Source: Rhizobium sp. CSW-27 (GTDB lineage: Bacteria; Pseudomonadota; Alphaproteobacteria; Rhizobiales; Rhizobiaceae). Taken from it: 64,000 nt of DNA. The translations under genes were made by a program, and so were the position numbers. Shown piece after piece: positions 44,296-52,581 of the stretch (position 1 is its first letter; each line of letters begins with the position of its first letter). The notes beneath the pieces are model-generated. The model did not search any database. It was given only the letters and a program-made list of their open reading frames with translations, and was not told the DNA's origin. The DNA lies in assembly GCF_018760785.1 (NCBI RefSeq), contig NZ_JAHHZO010000006.1, positions 124,001 through 188,000 of the forward strand, given 5' to 3'.

Positions 44296-46074
44296 TCAGA
44301 CGAGCTGCCGGCCCTTCGCGTCGATGGCATTAGCAACGGCTTCGTCGGTCGCCTCGTCCGGCAGCAGCATCTCGTTATGCGCCTTGCCCGAGGGGATCAT
44401 CGGGAAGCAGTTGGCGAGGTTGGCGACCCGGCAATCGAAGATCACCGGACGATTGACGGCAATCATCTCGGCGATCTTGTCGTCCAGTTCCGCCGGCTTG
44501 TCGCAATACATGCCGACCGCGCCATAGGCTTCCGCCAGCTTGACGAAATCCGGCATGGCTTCCGTATAGGAGTTCGACAGGCGGTTGCCATGCAGCAGCT
44601 GCTGCCACTGGCGCACCATGCCCATGTACTGGTTGTTGAGGATGAAGATCTTCACCGGCAGGCCATACTGGATGGCGCAGGACATTTCCTGGATGCACAT
44701 CTGGATCGAGGCATCGCCGGCAATGTCGATGACGAGCGCTTCCGGATGCGCCACCTGCACGCCGATCGCCGCCGGCAGGCCGTAACCCATCGTGCCGAGG
44801 CCGCCCGAGGTCAGCCAGCGGTTCGGCGCCTCGAAGCCGAAGAACTGCGCCGCCCACATCTGGTGCTGGCCGACTTCCGTGGTCACGAAGGTCTCGCGCC
44901 CCTTCGACGCCTCATAGAGCCGCTGGATCGCATATTGCGGCATGATGACGTCGCTCGAATTCTTGTAGGCAAAGGAATTGCGGGCGCGCCAGCGATCGAT
45001 CTGCTGGTGCCATCCTTCGGTCTGGGCCGCGTCCGGCTTCTTGGGCAAGGCGCGCCACAGGCGAACCATGTCCTCCAGAACCCGGCCGACATCGCCGACG
45101 ATAGGAATGTCGACGCGGACATTCTTGTTGATCGAGGACGGGTCGATATCGATGTGGATCTTGCGGGAATTCGGCGAGAACGCATTCAGGCGGCCGGTGA
45201 TGCGGTCGTCGAAACGCGCACCGATGCAGACCATGACGTCGCAGTCATGCATCGCCATGTTCGCCTCGTAGGAACCGTGCATGCCGAGCATGCCGAGCCA
45301 GTTCTTGCCGGAGGCCGGATAGGCACCGAGGCCCATCAGCGTCGAGGTGATCGGGAAATCGGTCAGTTCCACCAGCTCGCGCAGCAGCTTCGTGGCCTCA
45401 GGCCCGGAATTGATGACGCCGCCGCCGGTATAGAGGATCGGGCGGCGCGCAGACGCCATCAGTTCGACGGCGGCGCGAACCGCGTTCAGATCGCCCTCGA
45501 CCTTCGGCTTGTAGCTCTTCTGGGCCACATGATCGGCCTTCGGCGTGTAGGTACCGGTGGCAAACTGGATATCCTTCGGGATATCGACGACAACCGGACC
45601 CGGACGACCGGTCTGGGCGATGCGGAAGGCTTCGTGAATGGTGGCGGCCAGTTCGTTGACATCCTTCACCAGCCAGTTGTGCTTGGTGCAGGGGCGCGTG
45701 ATGCCGACGGTATCGCATTCCTGGAAGGCGTCGGAGCCGATCAGCGTGGTGGGAACCTGGCCGGTCAGGCAGACGAGCGGGATCGAGTCCATCAGCGCGT
45801 CCTGCAGCGGCGTCACCGCATTGGTGGCACCCGGACCGGAGGTGACCAGCATCACGCCGACCTTGCCGGTGGAGCGGGCATAGCCTTCGGACGCATGGCC
45901 GGCACCCTGTTCGTGACGGACAAGAATGTGCTGGATGTCGTCCTGCTGGAAGATCTCGTCATAGATCGGCAGCACGGCGCCGCCCGGATAGCCGAAAACA
46001 TGCTCGACCCCGTTGTCCTTCAGGGCTTTCAGAACGATTTCCGCCCCTGTCATCCGATTGTCTGTGTCCGTCAT
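44296..46074 (-). CDS. ilvI: Acetolactate synthase large (catalytic) subunit
   Basis: The 592-residue ThDP enzyme has VFGYPGGAVLPIYDEIF with an active-site-type Glu in HEQGAGHASEGYARSTGKVGV, a central FAD-binding domain (MLGMHGSYEANMAM) and the ThDP motif GDASIQMCIQEMSCAIQYGLPVKIFILNN. It condenses pyruvate with pyruvate or 2-ketobutyrate, the first common step for Val/Leu/Ile. ATG 46074 is chosen; the GTG at 46104 lacks a site. A leader peptide and terminator precede it, suggesting attenuation. Confidence 0.96.
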   Translation of the reverse strand: MTDTDNRMTGAEIVLKALKDNGVEHVFGYPGGAVLPIYDEIFQQDDIQHILVRHEQGAGHASEGYARSTGKVGVMLVTSGPGATNAVTPLQDALMDSIPLVCLTGQVPTTLIGSDAFQECDTVGITRPCTKHNWLVKDVNELAATIHEAFRIAQTGRPGPVVVDIPKDIQFATGTYTPKADHVAQKSYKPKVEGDLNAVRAAVELMASARRPILYTGGGVINSGPEATKLLRELVELTDFPITSTLMGLGAYPASGKNWLGMLGMHGSYEANMAMHDCDVMVCIGARFDDRITGRLNAFSPNSRKIHIDIDPSSINKNVRVDIPIVGDVGRVLEDMVRLWRALPKKPDAAQTEGWHQQIDRWRARNSFAYKNSSDVIMPQYAIQRLYEASKGRETFVTTEVGQHQMWAAQFFGFEAPNRWLTSGGLGTMGYGLPAAIGVQVAHPEALVIDIAGDASIQMCIQEMSCAIQYGLPVKIFILNNQYMGMVRQWQQLLHGNRLSNSYTEAMPDFVKLAEAYGAVGMYCDKPAELDDKIAEMIAVNRPVIFDCRVANLANCFPMIPSGKAHNEMLLPDEATDEAVANAIDAKGRQLV

Positions 46075-46129
46075 GTCAAAAAGTCCGTCTGCTCTGATTG
46101 TCACGAGGCCGAAGCCAGATTGAAGGCAT

Positions 46130-46154
46130 AAAAAAAGGCCCCTTGAGGAGCCTT
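46130..46154 (-). terminator. Attenuator terminator in the ilvIH leader
   Basis: Minus strand: AAGGCTCC and GGGGCCTT pair around TCAA and run into seven T residues, before the ilvI start. This is an intrinsic terminator inside the leader of the operon, as expected for attenuation. Confidence 0.8.
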
Positions 46155-46160
46155 CGGTTT

Positions 46161-46208
46161 GCGCATGGGTGGCTGTCGCCGGACGGTTACACCGTCCTGC
46201 CCATGCGC
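46161..46208 (-). promoter_or_regulatory. Pause/antiterminator hairpin of the ilvIH leader
   Basis: GCGCATGGG (minus strand) pairs with CCCATGCGC around an inner GGACGGT/ACCGTCC hairpin. The leader-peptide stop codon sits in the inner loop, so ribosome position would decide whether this structure forms. Confidence 0.7.
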
Positions 46209-46243
46209 CTTCCCACCACGATAAGTGCGTTCGATACGATCAT
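46187..46243 (-). CDS. ilv leader peptide (18 aa)
   Basis: The frame ATG 46243 to TAA reads MIVSNALIVVGRRMGRTV, with Ile, Val and Leu codons clustered (IV, LIVV and a terminal V), as expected for a leader peptide sensing branched-chain aminoacyl-tRNA. No ribosome site is seen; the likely transcription start is about three bases before the ATG, so it may be leaderless like TrpL in Sinorhizobium meliloti. Confidence 0.7.
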   Translation of the reverse strand: MIVSNALIVVGRRMGRTV

Positions 46244-46252
46244 GGGGAGAAC

Positions 46253-46280
46253 CGTTAGCCATAAAATTGCGGCTCGTCAA
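46253..46280 (-). promoter_or_regulatory. Candidate promoter of the ilvIH operon
   Basis: TTGACG, 16-base spacer, CTAACG on the minus strand. A start 6-7 bases downstream of the -10 falls at about 46246, next to the leader peptide ATG. Confidence 0.5.
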
Positions 46281-46490
46281 CGCAAATGCGCAACAAAACA
46301 TCAGGCCTTGTCGCAATTCGCCCGCAAAACCGGCAGATTTCCGCAATCGCTGCGCAAGGGCTTGTTAAGGCCGGCGGATCTAGTCTCGCAGTCTCACCGG
46401 CATCGGCCAGACAGAGCCCGTGCAGCCGTCCAGACCAAAGGGTTTTGCGCCGTGCACGATCCCCGACCTCCCGCCCCTTTCCATCCCTGC

Positions 46491-48371
46491 ATGCCGGAGC
46501 AGCATAGCGCCGAGGAGGCAGGCAACCGCCTGCTCGGGCGCGTCGTGGCCTGCAGCGGCGCCCGCGCCACGATTGCCGCCAGCGCAGAGGCAGGCTCCAC
46601 CGCCCATGCGGAACTCTGGGCCGTCGGGCGGCTGGTCTCGATCGCAGTCGGACGCAACCGCGTCGTGGCCCTCGCCTATGCCATGCAGGCGGTGGGGGAC
46701 ACGTGGTCGGCAACGGCAGCCAATGCCTTCCAGGTGGAGGTGGAACTGCTGGGAGAAGTGCTGGCGGACACTGATGGCAGGGAAACCTTTTCCACCGGCA
46801 TTTCGCGCTATCCTCATCTGGGGGCTGCCGTCCACCGCATCCGCGCCGGCGACCTGCAGCGCATCTACGATCCGGGCTCACGCGACAGCTGCAGCATCGG
46901 CCGCCTGACACAGGATACGACGATTGACGCGGCGATCCACATCCCCTCCATGCTCGCCAAGCATTTCGCCATCGTCGGCTCCACGGGCGTCGGCAAGTCG
47001 ACGGCGGTGACGCTTCTCCTGCGCAAGGCGATAGAGGCCGATCCGAAGCTGCGCGTGCTGATTCTCGACCCGCACAACGAATTTGCCGCCGCCTTTCCGG
47101 ATCTCGCCGTGGTGATCGATACAGAGACGCTGGAACTGCCCTTCTGGCTGATGCGGCTCGAGGAATTCGCCGAGGTGGTGTTTCGCGGCCGCCCGCCAGT
47201 GGCGGAAGAACTGGATTTCCTGCGCGACCTTATGCCGGAGGCGAAACGTGCCTTTCGCGGCGGCGACCAGAGCCGCCGCCCGGCCGATCGCGGCGCAATC
47301 ACCGCCGATACGCCGCTGCCCTACCGCATGGCCGATCTCATCGCGCTGATCGACGAGCGGATGGGCAGGCTCGACGGGCGCGACGAGAAGCCGGCATTGC
47401 GGGCGCTGAAGGTGCGGCTGATGTCGGTGGTCAACGATCCGCGCTACCAGTTCATGTTTTCAAGCCACACCATCCATGACACGATCATGGAGACGATCGC
47501 CCGCATCTTCCGCATTCCGGGGGATGACCGGCCGATCTGCACCTTTCAGCTCGCCGGCATTCCTTCCGAAGTGGTCAATTCCGTCGCATCCGTGCTCTGC
47601 CGCATGGCCTTCGAAATCGGCCTGTGGAGCGCAGGGGCGGTGCACATGCTGGTGGTGTGCGAGGAGGCGCATCGCTATGTGCCGGCGGATGCCTCTCTCG
47701 GCTTCCTGCCGACGCGCCAGGCGATTGCCCGCATTGCCAAGGAGGGCCGCAAATACGGCGTCTCGCTCGGCATCATCACACAGCGCCCCGGCGAACTCGA
47801 CCAGACGATCCTGTCGCAATGTTCCACCGTGTTTGCCATGCGGCTTGCCAATGAGCGCGATCAGGAGATCATCCGCACGGCGCTCCCCAATTCCGGCGCC
47901 TCCACCGTCAGCTTCCTGTCGGCCATCGGCAATGGCGAGGCAATTGCGTTCGGCGAGGCGATCAGCGTGCCGATGCGCATGACGTTCGAGCGTATCCAGC
48001 CGCACAGGCTTCCGGCAGCGCAGGCACGGGTGCTGCAAGGCAGCGAAGGCACACCCGAAAGCCTCGATCTGCGCATGGTCGTCTCGCGCATGCGGGCCGT
48101 GGCGGATCTCGACATATCCGACTTCCAGAAAAGCGTGCTGGGCAGCGGGCTCGGCCTTCAGACGGAAGAGCCGGATCTGTTTGCCGCCCCGTCGGCGCGC
48201 GCCCTGCCACAGGCGGATGAGGGGCTTGAACCCTACCGACCGGACATGCTGCCAGGCGCCCGGCTCTCGGCCCTGCCGCCGGACACCCGGCTGATTCGCC
48301 GCGAATGGCCGGCGGACGGCACGCCGCGCGACCCGTTCCGCCCGGCACGGAACGAGCAGCCACAGGACTGA
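46491..48371 (+). CDS. HerA-like (DUF87) ATPase
   Basis: The roughly 626-residue protein has an N-terminal HerA barrel-like domain (GRVVACSGARATIAA), Walker A GSTGVGKST, a Walker B-like MLVVCEEAHRYVPAD, and arginine/glutamine motifs SLGIITQRPGELDQTILSQC. HerA proteins are hexameric DNA translocases, known with NurA in archaeal DNA end resection and with nuclease partners in bacterial defence. No NurA or effector gene is adjacent. Start is uncertain: ATG 46491 or GTG 46452. Divergent from ilvI and convergent with miaA. Confidence 0.85.
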   Translation: MPEQHSAEEAGNRLLGRVVACSGARATIAASAEAGSTAHAELWAVGRLVSIAVGRNRVVALAYAMQAVGDTWSATAANAFQVEVELLGEVLADTDGRETFSTGISRYPHLGAAVHRIRAGDLQRIYDPGSRDSCSIGRLTQDTTIDAAIHIPSMLAKHFAIVGSTGVGKSTAVTLLLRKAIEADPKLRVLILDPHNEFAAAFPDLAVVIDTETLELPFWLMRLEEFAEVVFRGRPPVAEELDFLRDLMPEAKRAFRGGDQSRRPADRGAITADTPLPYRMADLIALIDERMGRLDGRDEKPALRALKVRLMSVVNDPRYQFMFSSHTIHDTIMETIARIFRIPGDDRPICTFQLAGIPSEVVNSVASVLCRMAFEIGLWSAGAVHMLVVCEEAHRYVPADASLGFLPTRQAIARIAKEGRKYGVSLGIITQRPGELDQTILSQCSTVFAMRLANERDQEIIRTALPNSGASTVSFLSAIGNGEAIAFGEAISVPMRMTFERIQPHRLPAAQARVLQGSEGTPESLDLRMVVSRMRAVADLDISDFQKSVLGSGLGLQTEEPDLFAAPSARALPQADEGLEPYRPDMLPGARLSALPPDTRLIRREWPADGTPRDPFRPARNEQPQD

Positions 48372-48373
48372 GG

Positions 48374-48422
48374 ACCGGGGACTGGGGACTGGGGACTGGG
48401 GACTGGGGACTGGGGACCGGGT
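48374..48422. repeat. Heptanucleotide tandem repeat (ACTGGGG)
   Basis: Five perfect ACTGGGG units (48381-48415) are flanked by ACCGGGG and ACCGGGT variants, seven units in all. It lies in the 89-base gap between the convergent HerA-like and miaA genes. Confidence 0.9.
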
Positions 48423-48460
48423 GTGACCCGCAACCGGAAACAGGGGAGCGAGACTGTCGC

Positions 48461-49363
48461 TCAGGCCAGCGGATCGAAGCGCTGCCAGCTGTCATCCATC
48501 TGGTTGCGGAACCAGGTCATCTGCCGCTTGGCATATTGCCGGGTCAGGGCTGAGCCCCGCTCGATCGCCTCGGCGCGGCTCATGGTGCCAGCCAGAAGGG
48601 CGGTAATCTCGGCAACGCCGATCGCCCGCATCACGGGCGCATCGGGCGCAGGGCCAAGCGCCAGAAGCGCCTGCACCTCCTCGATGGCGCCGGTCTGCAG
48701 CATGATCTCGAAGCGCCGGTCGATGCGGGCATGCAGCGCCTTGCGATCCGGCAGCACGACGATCTTTTCCGCCTTGTCCGGATCGACAAGCATCGGCCCG
48801 CGCGCGGCCTGGAAATCGGCAATCGAGCGTCCTGTGGCGACAAACACTTCAAGCGCCCGCACGATGCGCTGGCCGTCGCCCGGCATCAGCCGTTCCGCCA
48901 TGGCCGGATCGCACGCGGCAAGTTCTCCATGCAGCACCGCCGCCCCTTCGCCCAGCAGCCGGCCGCGGAGATTGTCGCGGATCGCAGCCGGGATCGCCGG
49001 CATCTCGGACAGGCCACCGGTCAGCGCCTTGAAATAAAGCCCGGTGCCGCCGACGAAGACAGGCAGGCGGCCTTCCCGGCGAAGAACCGGCAGCAGGGCC
49101 TCCACATCGCGCAGCCATTCACCGGTGGAATAGGCCGTGGCTGCCGGCACATGGCCATAGAGATGATGGGCAATGCCCTGCATCTCATCCTCCGCCGGGC
49201 GCGCGGTCAGCACCCTCAGCGTGTCATAGACCTGCATGCTGTCGGCATTGATCACCACGCCGCCATGCCGCGACGCCAGATCCAGCGCAAGCGCCGACTT
49301 GCCGCTGGCCGTCGGCCCGGTTATCAGGATGGCCTCGCAATTGTCCCGAAGGTTTTTCATCAT
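48461..49363 (-). CDS. miaA: tRNA dimethylallyltransferase
   Basis: The 300-residue enzyme has the P-loop GPTASGKSALALDLA, NADSMQVYDTLRVLTARP, the catalytic HHLYGH region, GGTGLYFKAL and RQYAKRQMTWFRNQ. It adds dimethylallyl to A37 of tRNAs reading UNN codons. The start MMKNLRDN (49363) overlaps the divergent serB ATG by two bases; no strong ribosome site is seen. A longer start at 49384 would lie within serB. Confidence 0.95.
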   Translation of the reverse strand: MMKNLRDNCEAILITGPTASGKSALALDLASRHGGVVINADSMQVYDTLRVLTARPAEDEMQGIAHHLYGHVPAATAYSTGEWLRDVEALLPVLRREGRLPVFVGGTGLYFKALTGGLSEMPAIPAAIRDNLRGRLLGEGAAVLHGELAACDPAMAERLMPGDGQRIVRALEVFVATGRSIADFQAARGPMLVDPDKAEKIVVLPDRKALHARIDRRFEIMLQTGAIEEVQALLALGPAPDAPVMRAIGVAEITALLAGTMSRAEAIERGSALTRQYAKRQMTWFRNQMDDSWQRFDPLA

Positions 49364-50252
49364 GGCTTTCGTTGCCACGCTCATCGCCCATCCGTCAAAC
49401 CCCGTTCTCGATGGAAAACTGGGAGAACAGGCCGCAGAGGCGGTGAAGGCCAGCGGCCTTTACTGGCTGGCCGATGGCATTGCCTGCGATCTGGCCCTTC
49501 GCGACGATGCAGATCCGCGCGCCGCCGAGGACAATCTGCGCGCCGTGATCGCCGGTCTGCCGGTCGATCTCGTCGTGCAGCCGGCGGAAACGCGCCGCAA
49601 GAAGCTTCTGATCGCCGACATGGATTCGACCATGATCGGCCAGGAATGCATCGACGAACTGGCCGATGTGGTCGGCCTCAAGGACAAGGTGGCCGCCATC
49701 ACCGCCCGGGCGATGAACGGCGAGATCGCCTTTGAACCTGCGCTGCGCGAACGCGTCACCCTGCTGAAGGGCCTGCCGATCGGCGTGGTGGACGAGGTGA
49801 TCGCAAAGCGCATCACGCTGACCTCCGGTGGGCCGCAGCTGATCGCCACCATGCGCGCCAGGGGTTTTCACACCGCGCTCGTCTCCGGCGGCTTCACCGT
49901 GTTCACCAGCCGCATCGCCGCCATGCTCGGTTTCCATGAGAACCGCGCCAACATTCTCCTCGAACAGGATGGCGTGCTGACAGGCGAGGTGGCGGAACCC
50001 ATTCTCGGCAAGCAGGCCAAGGTGGATGCGCTGGAAGAGATCGCGGCGGCACTCGGCATTTCGCCGGCGGACGCCATGGCGGTGGGCGATGGCGCCAACG
50101 ATCTCGGCATGATCACCCTTGCGGGTGCGGGTGTCGCCCTGCATGCCAAGCCGACAGTGGCGGCCCAGGCCGGCATGCGCATCGACCATGGCGACCTCAC
50201 GGCACTCCTCTACATCCAGGGCTATCGCAAGAGCGATTTCGCAACGCCATGA
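49362..50252 (+). CDS. serB: Phosphoserine phosphatase
   Basis: The 296-residue HAD enzyme has the nucleophile motif DMDSTMIGQECIDELA near residue 84, the Thr/Ser motif LVSGGFTVF, Lys in GKQAK and the acidic motif AVGDGANDLGMI. It dephosphorylates O-phosphoserine in the last step of serine synthesis. An N-terminal ACT-like region (about 1-75) is typical of rhizobial SerB. ATG 49362 is shared in opposite sense with miaA (CATG). Confidence 0.95.
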   Translation: MAFVATLIAHPSNPVLDGKLGEQAAEAVKASGLYWLADGIACDLALRDDADPRAAEDNLRAVIAGLPVDLVVQPAETRRKKLLIADMDSTMIGQECIDELADVVGLKDKVAAITARAMNGEIAFEPALRERVTLLKGLPIGVVDEVIAKRITLTSGGPQLIATMRARGFHTALVSGGFTVFTSRIAAMLGFHENRANILLEQDGVLTGEVAEPILGKQAKVDALEEIAAALGISPADAMAVGDGANDLGMITLAGAGVALHAKPTVAAQAGMRIDHGDLTALLYIQGYRKSDFATP

Positions 50253-50830
50253 GCGAGAGCGAGCCCGTCATCATCGCCGAAACGCCGCGGCTCGTCCTGC
50301 GCAGCTGGATGGAGCGGGATCGCGACCTGTTCCGCGAAATCAACGCCGATCCGAAGGTGATGGAGTTCTTCCCCTTCCGCCGCAACCATGCGGAGGCCGA
50401 CCTGCTGATGGACCGCGTCAACGGAATGATCCGTGACGAAGGTCTTGGCTTCTATGCCCTGGAGCTGAAGGAAACCGGTGAGGCCATGGGGTTCTGCGGC
50501 CTGGCGCCGGCCGGCATGCCCGGCATCTTTCCCGCCGAGACGATCGAGATCGGCTGGCGGCTGGCAACCCGTTTCTGGGGCCATGGATACGTCACCGAAG
50601 CAGCCGGTGCCACCCTCGCCCACGGTTTCAAGCAGCATGGCCTGCCCGCCATCATCTCGTTTGCCGTTGCCGGCAACCATCGTTCCATCGCCGTGATGAA
50701 ACGCATCGGCATGCATGCCTGTCCGGATCTGGATTTCGACAGCCCGCGCGTGCCGGATACGCGTCCGGATCTGAAACGGCATGTCACCTATGCCAAGCTG
50801 AGCCCTCAGCAGAAGCCGCAACAATCCTGA
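50249..50830 (+). CDS. GNAT acetyltransferase (RimJ/RimL-like)
   Basis: The 193-residue protein follows the Acetyltransf_3 pattern: ETPRLVLRSWMERDRDLFREINADPKVMEFFPF, IEIGWRLATRFWGHGYVTEAAGATLAHGF and NHRSIAVMKRIGMH. Such enzymes acetylate protein N-termini, antibiotics or small amines. ATG 50249 overlaps the serB stop (ATGA), so translation is coupled. Confidence 0.88.
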   Translation: MSESEPVIIAETPRLVLRSWMERDRDLFREINADPKVMEFFPFRRNHAEADLLMDRVNGMIRDEGLGFYALELKETGEAMGFCGLAPAGMPGIFPAETIEIGWRLATRFWGHGYVTEAAGATLAHGFKQHGLPAIISFAVAGNHRSIAVMKRIGMHACPDLDFDSPRVPDTRPDLKRHVTYAKLSPQQKPQQS

Positions 50831-50835
50831 TGGAC

Positions 50836-50870
50836 AAAAGCCGGGGGCCACCATCGGCACCCCGGCTGAT
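50836..50870. terminator. Bidirectional terminator
   Basis: AGCCGGGG pairs with CCCCGGCT (50839-50846/50860-50867) between convergent genes; the minus strand has TTTTG after the stem. Confidence 0.65.
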
Positions 50871-50899
50871 TTCATCCCGCACCGGCAAATCCCCGTTCG

Positions 50900-52435
50900 T
50901 TATTCGAGCGGCAGGGCCACGAAGCGCAGCTGGCCGTTGGCGCCGGCAATCATCATATGCGCGTTTCGCCGGCCCTCGCCCTTCAGCTCAACGATACGGT
51001 CGCTGACATCGCCCGGCGTCGACACGAAATCCTGCGCCACCTCGACGATCACCTCGCCCGCCTTCAGCCCCTTGTCGGCGGCAACCGAGCCCGGCTCCAC
51101 GGCGGTGATCACCACGCCTTCCACGCTTTCGGCGATGCCGAAGGTCTTGTGGCGCGCCTCGTCCAGCATGGTCAGCGTCATTCCGAGAAGCTCGACCGGA
51201 TCCTCCGGCTTGACCTCGGCCAGGTTGTCGCCGCCCTTGTCCTCTTCCTTGGTGGCCGGCGCCTGGTTTTCCTCGTCCTCGGCGGCGCTGTCTTCCAGAC
51301 GGCCCAGCGTGACCTTGACCGTCTGCTCCTTGCCGTCGCGCAGTACCACCACGTCGACCTCCTTGCCGACCGGGCTCTCGGCCACGGCCAAAGGAAGGTC
51401 GCGCATCTCCTTCACCGGCTTGCCGTCGAAGGAGAGAACCACGTCGCCGGCCTTGATGGTTCCGTCATCGACCGGACCGCCCTTGATCACGCCTGAGACC
51501 AGCGCGCCACGCGCGACATCCAGGCCGAGGCTTTCCGCGATGTCGTCCGTCACCGGCTGGATGCGCACGCCGAGCCAGCCGCGCCGTGTTTCGCCGAACT
51601 CGATCAACTGCTGCACGATGTTCTGCGCCAGTTCCGTCGGCACGGCAAAACCGATGCCGATCGAGCCGCCGCTCGGGGAAATGATCGCGGTATTGATGCC
51701 GATCACCTCGCCGTTCATGTTGAACAGCGGGCCGCCGGAATTGCCCTTGTTGATCGCGGCGTCGGTCTGGATGAAATTGTCGTAGGGGCCGGCATTGATG
51801 TTGCGGCCACGCGCCGAGATGATGCCGATGGTGACGGAGCCGCCGAGACCGAACGGATTACCGATCGCCATGACCCAGTCGCCGATGCGCATCTTCTTGG
51901 AATCGCCGAATCGCACGGATTTCAGCGGCGCCTTCGGCTCGACCTTCAGCACCGAAAGATCGGTCTTGGTGTCGGTGCCGACCAGCTTGGCCTTCAGCTT
52001 GTTGCCGTTCGGGAAGATCACCTCGATGTCGTCGGCGCCCTCGATGACGTGGTTGTTGGTCACCACATAGCCGGAGGGATCGATGACGAAGCCGGAGCCA
52101 AGCGAACTGACCTTGCGGTTCTCCTGAGACTTGCCGTCGCCATCGAAGAAGTCGTCGAACAGGTCCTGAAAGGGAGAGCCTTCCGGCACGACCGGGCGCT
52201 GCGGGCCGGCGCCCTCGTTCTTCACGCTCTGCGAGGTGGAAATGTTGACCACGGCATCCAGCAGGCCCTCGGCAAGATCCGCCACCGAAGCCGGTCCACC
52301 CGCAACGCGAGCCGAAGGGGCCGCCTGGATGCTGGTCTGGGCGAATGCCGGGACGGCAATGGACGTCCCGGGCAGCGTCAACGCCATCACGGTCGCCAGG
52401 GAATGTCGCAGGGACAATCGAAGGGAGTTCACCAT
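50900..52435 (-). CDS. degP: Periplasmic serine protease, DegP/HtrA (Do) family
   Basis: The 511-residue protease has a signal peptide (cut near PAFA), the trypsin-like domain with triad H129 (VTNNHVIEG), D159 (KTDLSVL) and S233 (KGNSGGPLF), and two PDZ domains (about 285-375 and 420-505). It degrades misfolded envelope proteins. ATG 52435 is preferred to the ATG at 52462. It is downstream of hflKC on the same strand but separated by a terminator. Confidence 0.94.
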   Translation of the reverse strand: MVNSLRLSLRHSLATVMALTLPGTSIAVPAFAQTSIQAAPSARVAGGPASVADLAEGLLDAVVNISTSQSVKNEGAGPQRPVVPEGSPFQDLFDDFFDGDGKSQENRKVSSLGSGFVIDPSGYVVTNNHVIEGADDIEVIFPNGNKLKAKLVGTDTKTDLSVLKVEPKAPLKSVRFGDSKKMRIGDWVMAIGNPFGLGGSVTIGIISARGRNINAGPYDNFIQTDAAINKGNSGGPLFNMNGEVIGINTAIISPSGGSIGIGFAVPTELAQNIVQQLIEFGETRRGWLGVRIQPVTDDIAESLGLDVARGALVSGVIKGGPVDDGTIKAGDVVLSFDGKPVKEMRDLPLAVAESPVGKEVDVVVLRDGKEQTVKVTLGRLEDSAAEDEENQAPATKEEDKGGDNLAEVKPEDPVELLGMTLTMLDEARHKTFGIAESVEGVVITAVEPGSVAADKGLKAGEVIVEVAQDFVSTPGDVSDRIVELKGEGRRNAHMMIAGANGQLRFVALPLE

Positions 52436-52549
52436 CAGGCATCCTCGGTTGCAAATCGCCATTTGGCCGAAAGCATAAGGCGGAAAGAGGGCGGTGGAAA
52501 TTACCTTTTCGTGAGACCCCCAGAAGAAGAAGGGGCACCGCCAATGGGA

Positions 52550-52573
52550 AAGGGGCGACTTGCGCCGCCCCTT
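52550..52573 (-). terminator. Terminator of hflKC
   Basis: Minus strand: AAGGGGCG pairs with CGCCCCTT around eight bases, followed by TCCC, right after hflC. Confidence 0.6.
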
Positions 52574-52581
52574 GCTCAGGA

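Noticed and set aside
48305..48553. Short frames across the heptanucleotide repeat
   Set aside because: Repeat-derived sequence with no ribosome site, between two convergent genes.
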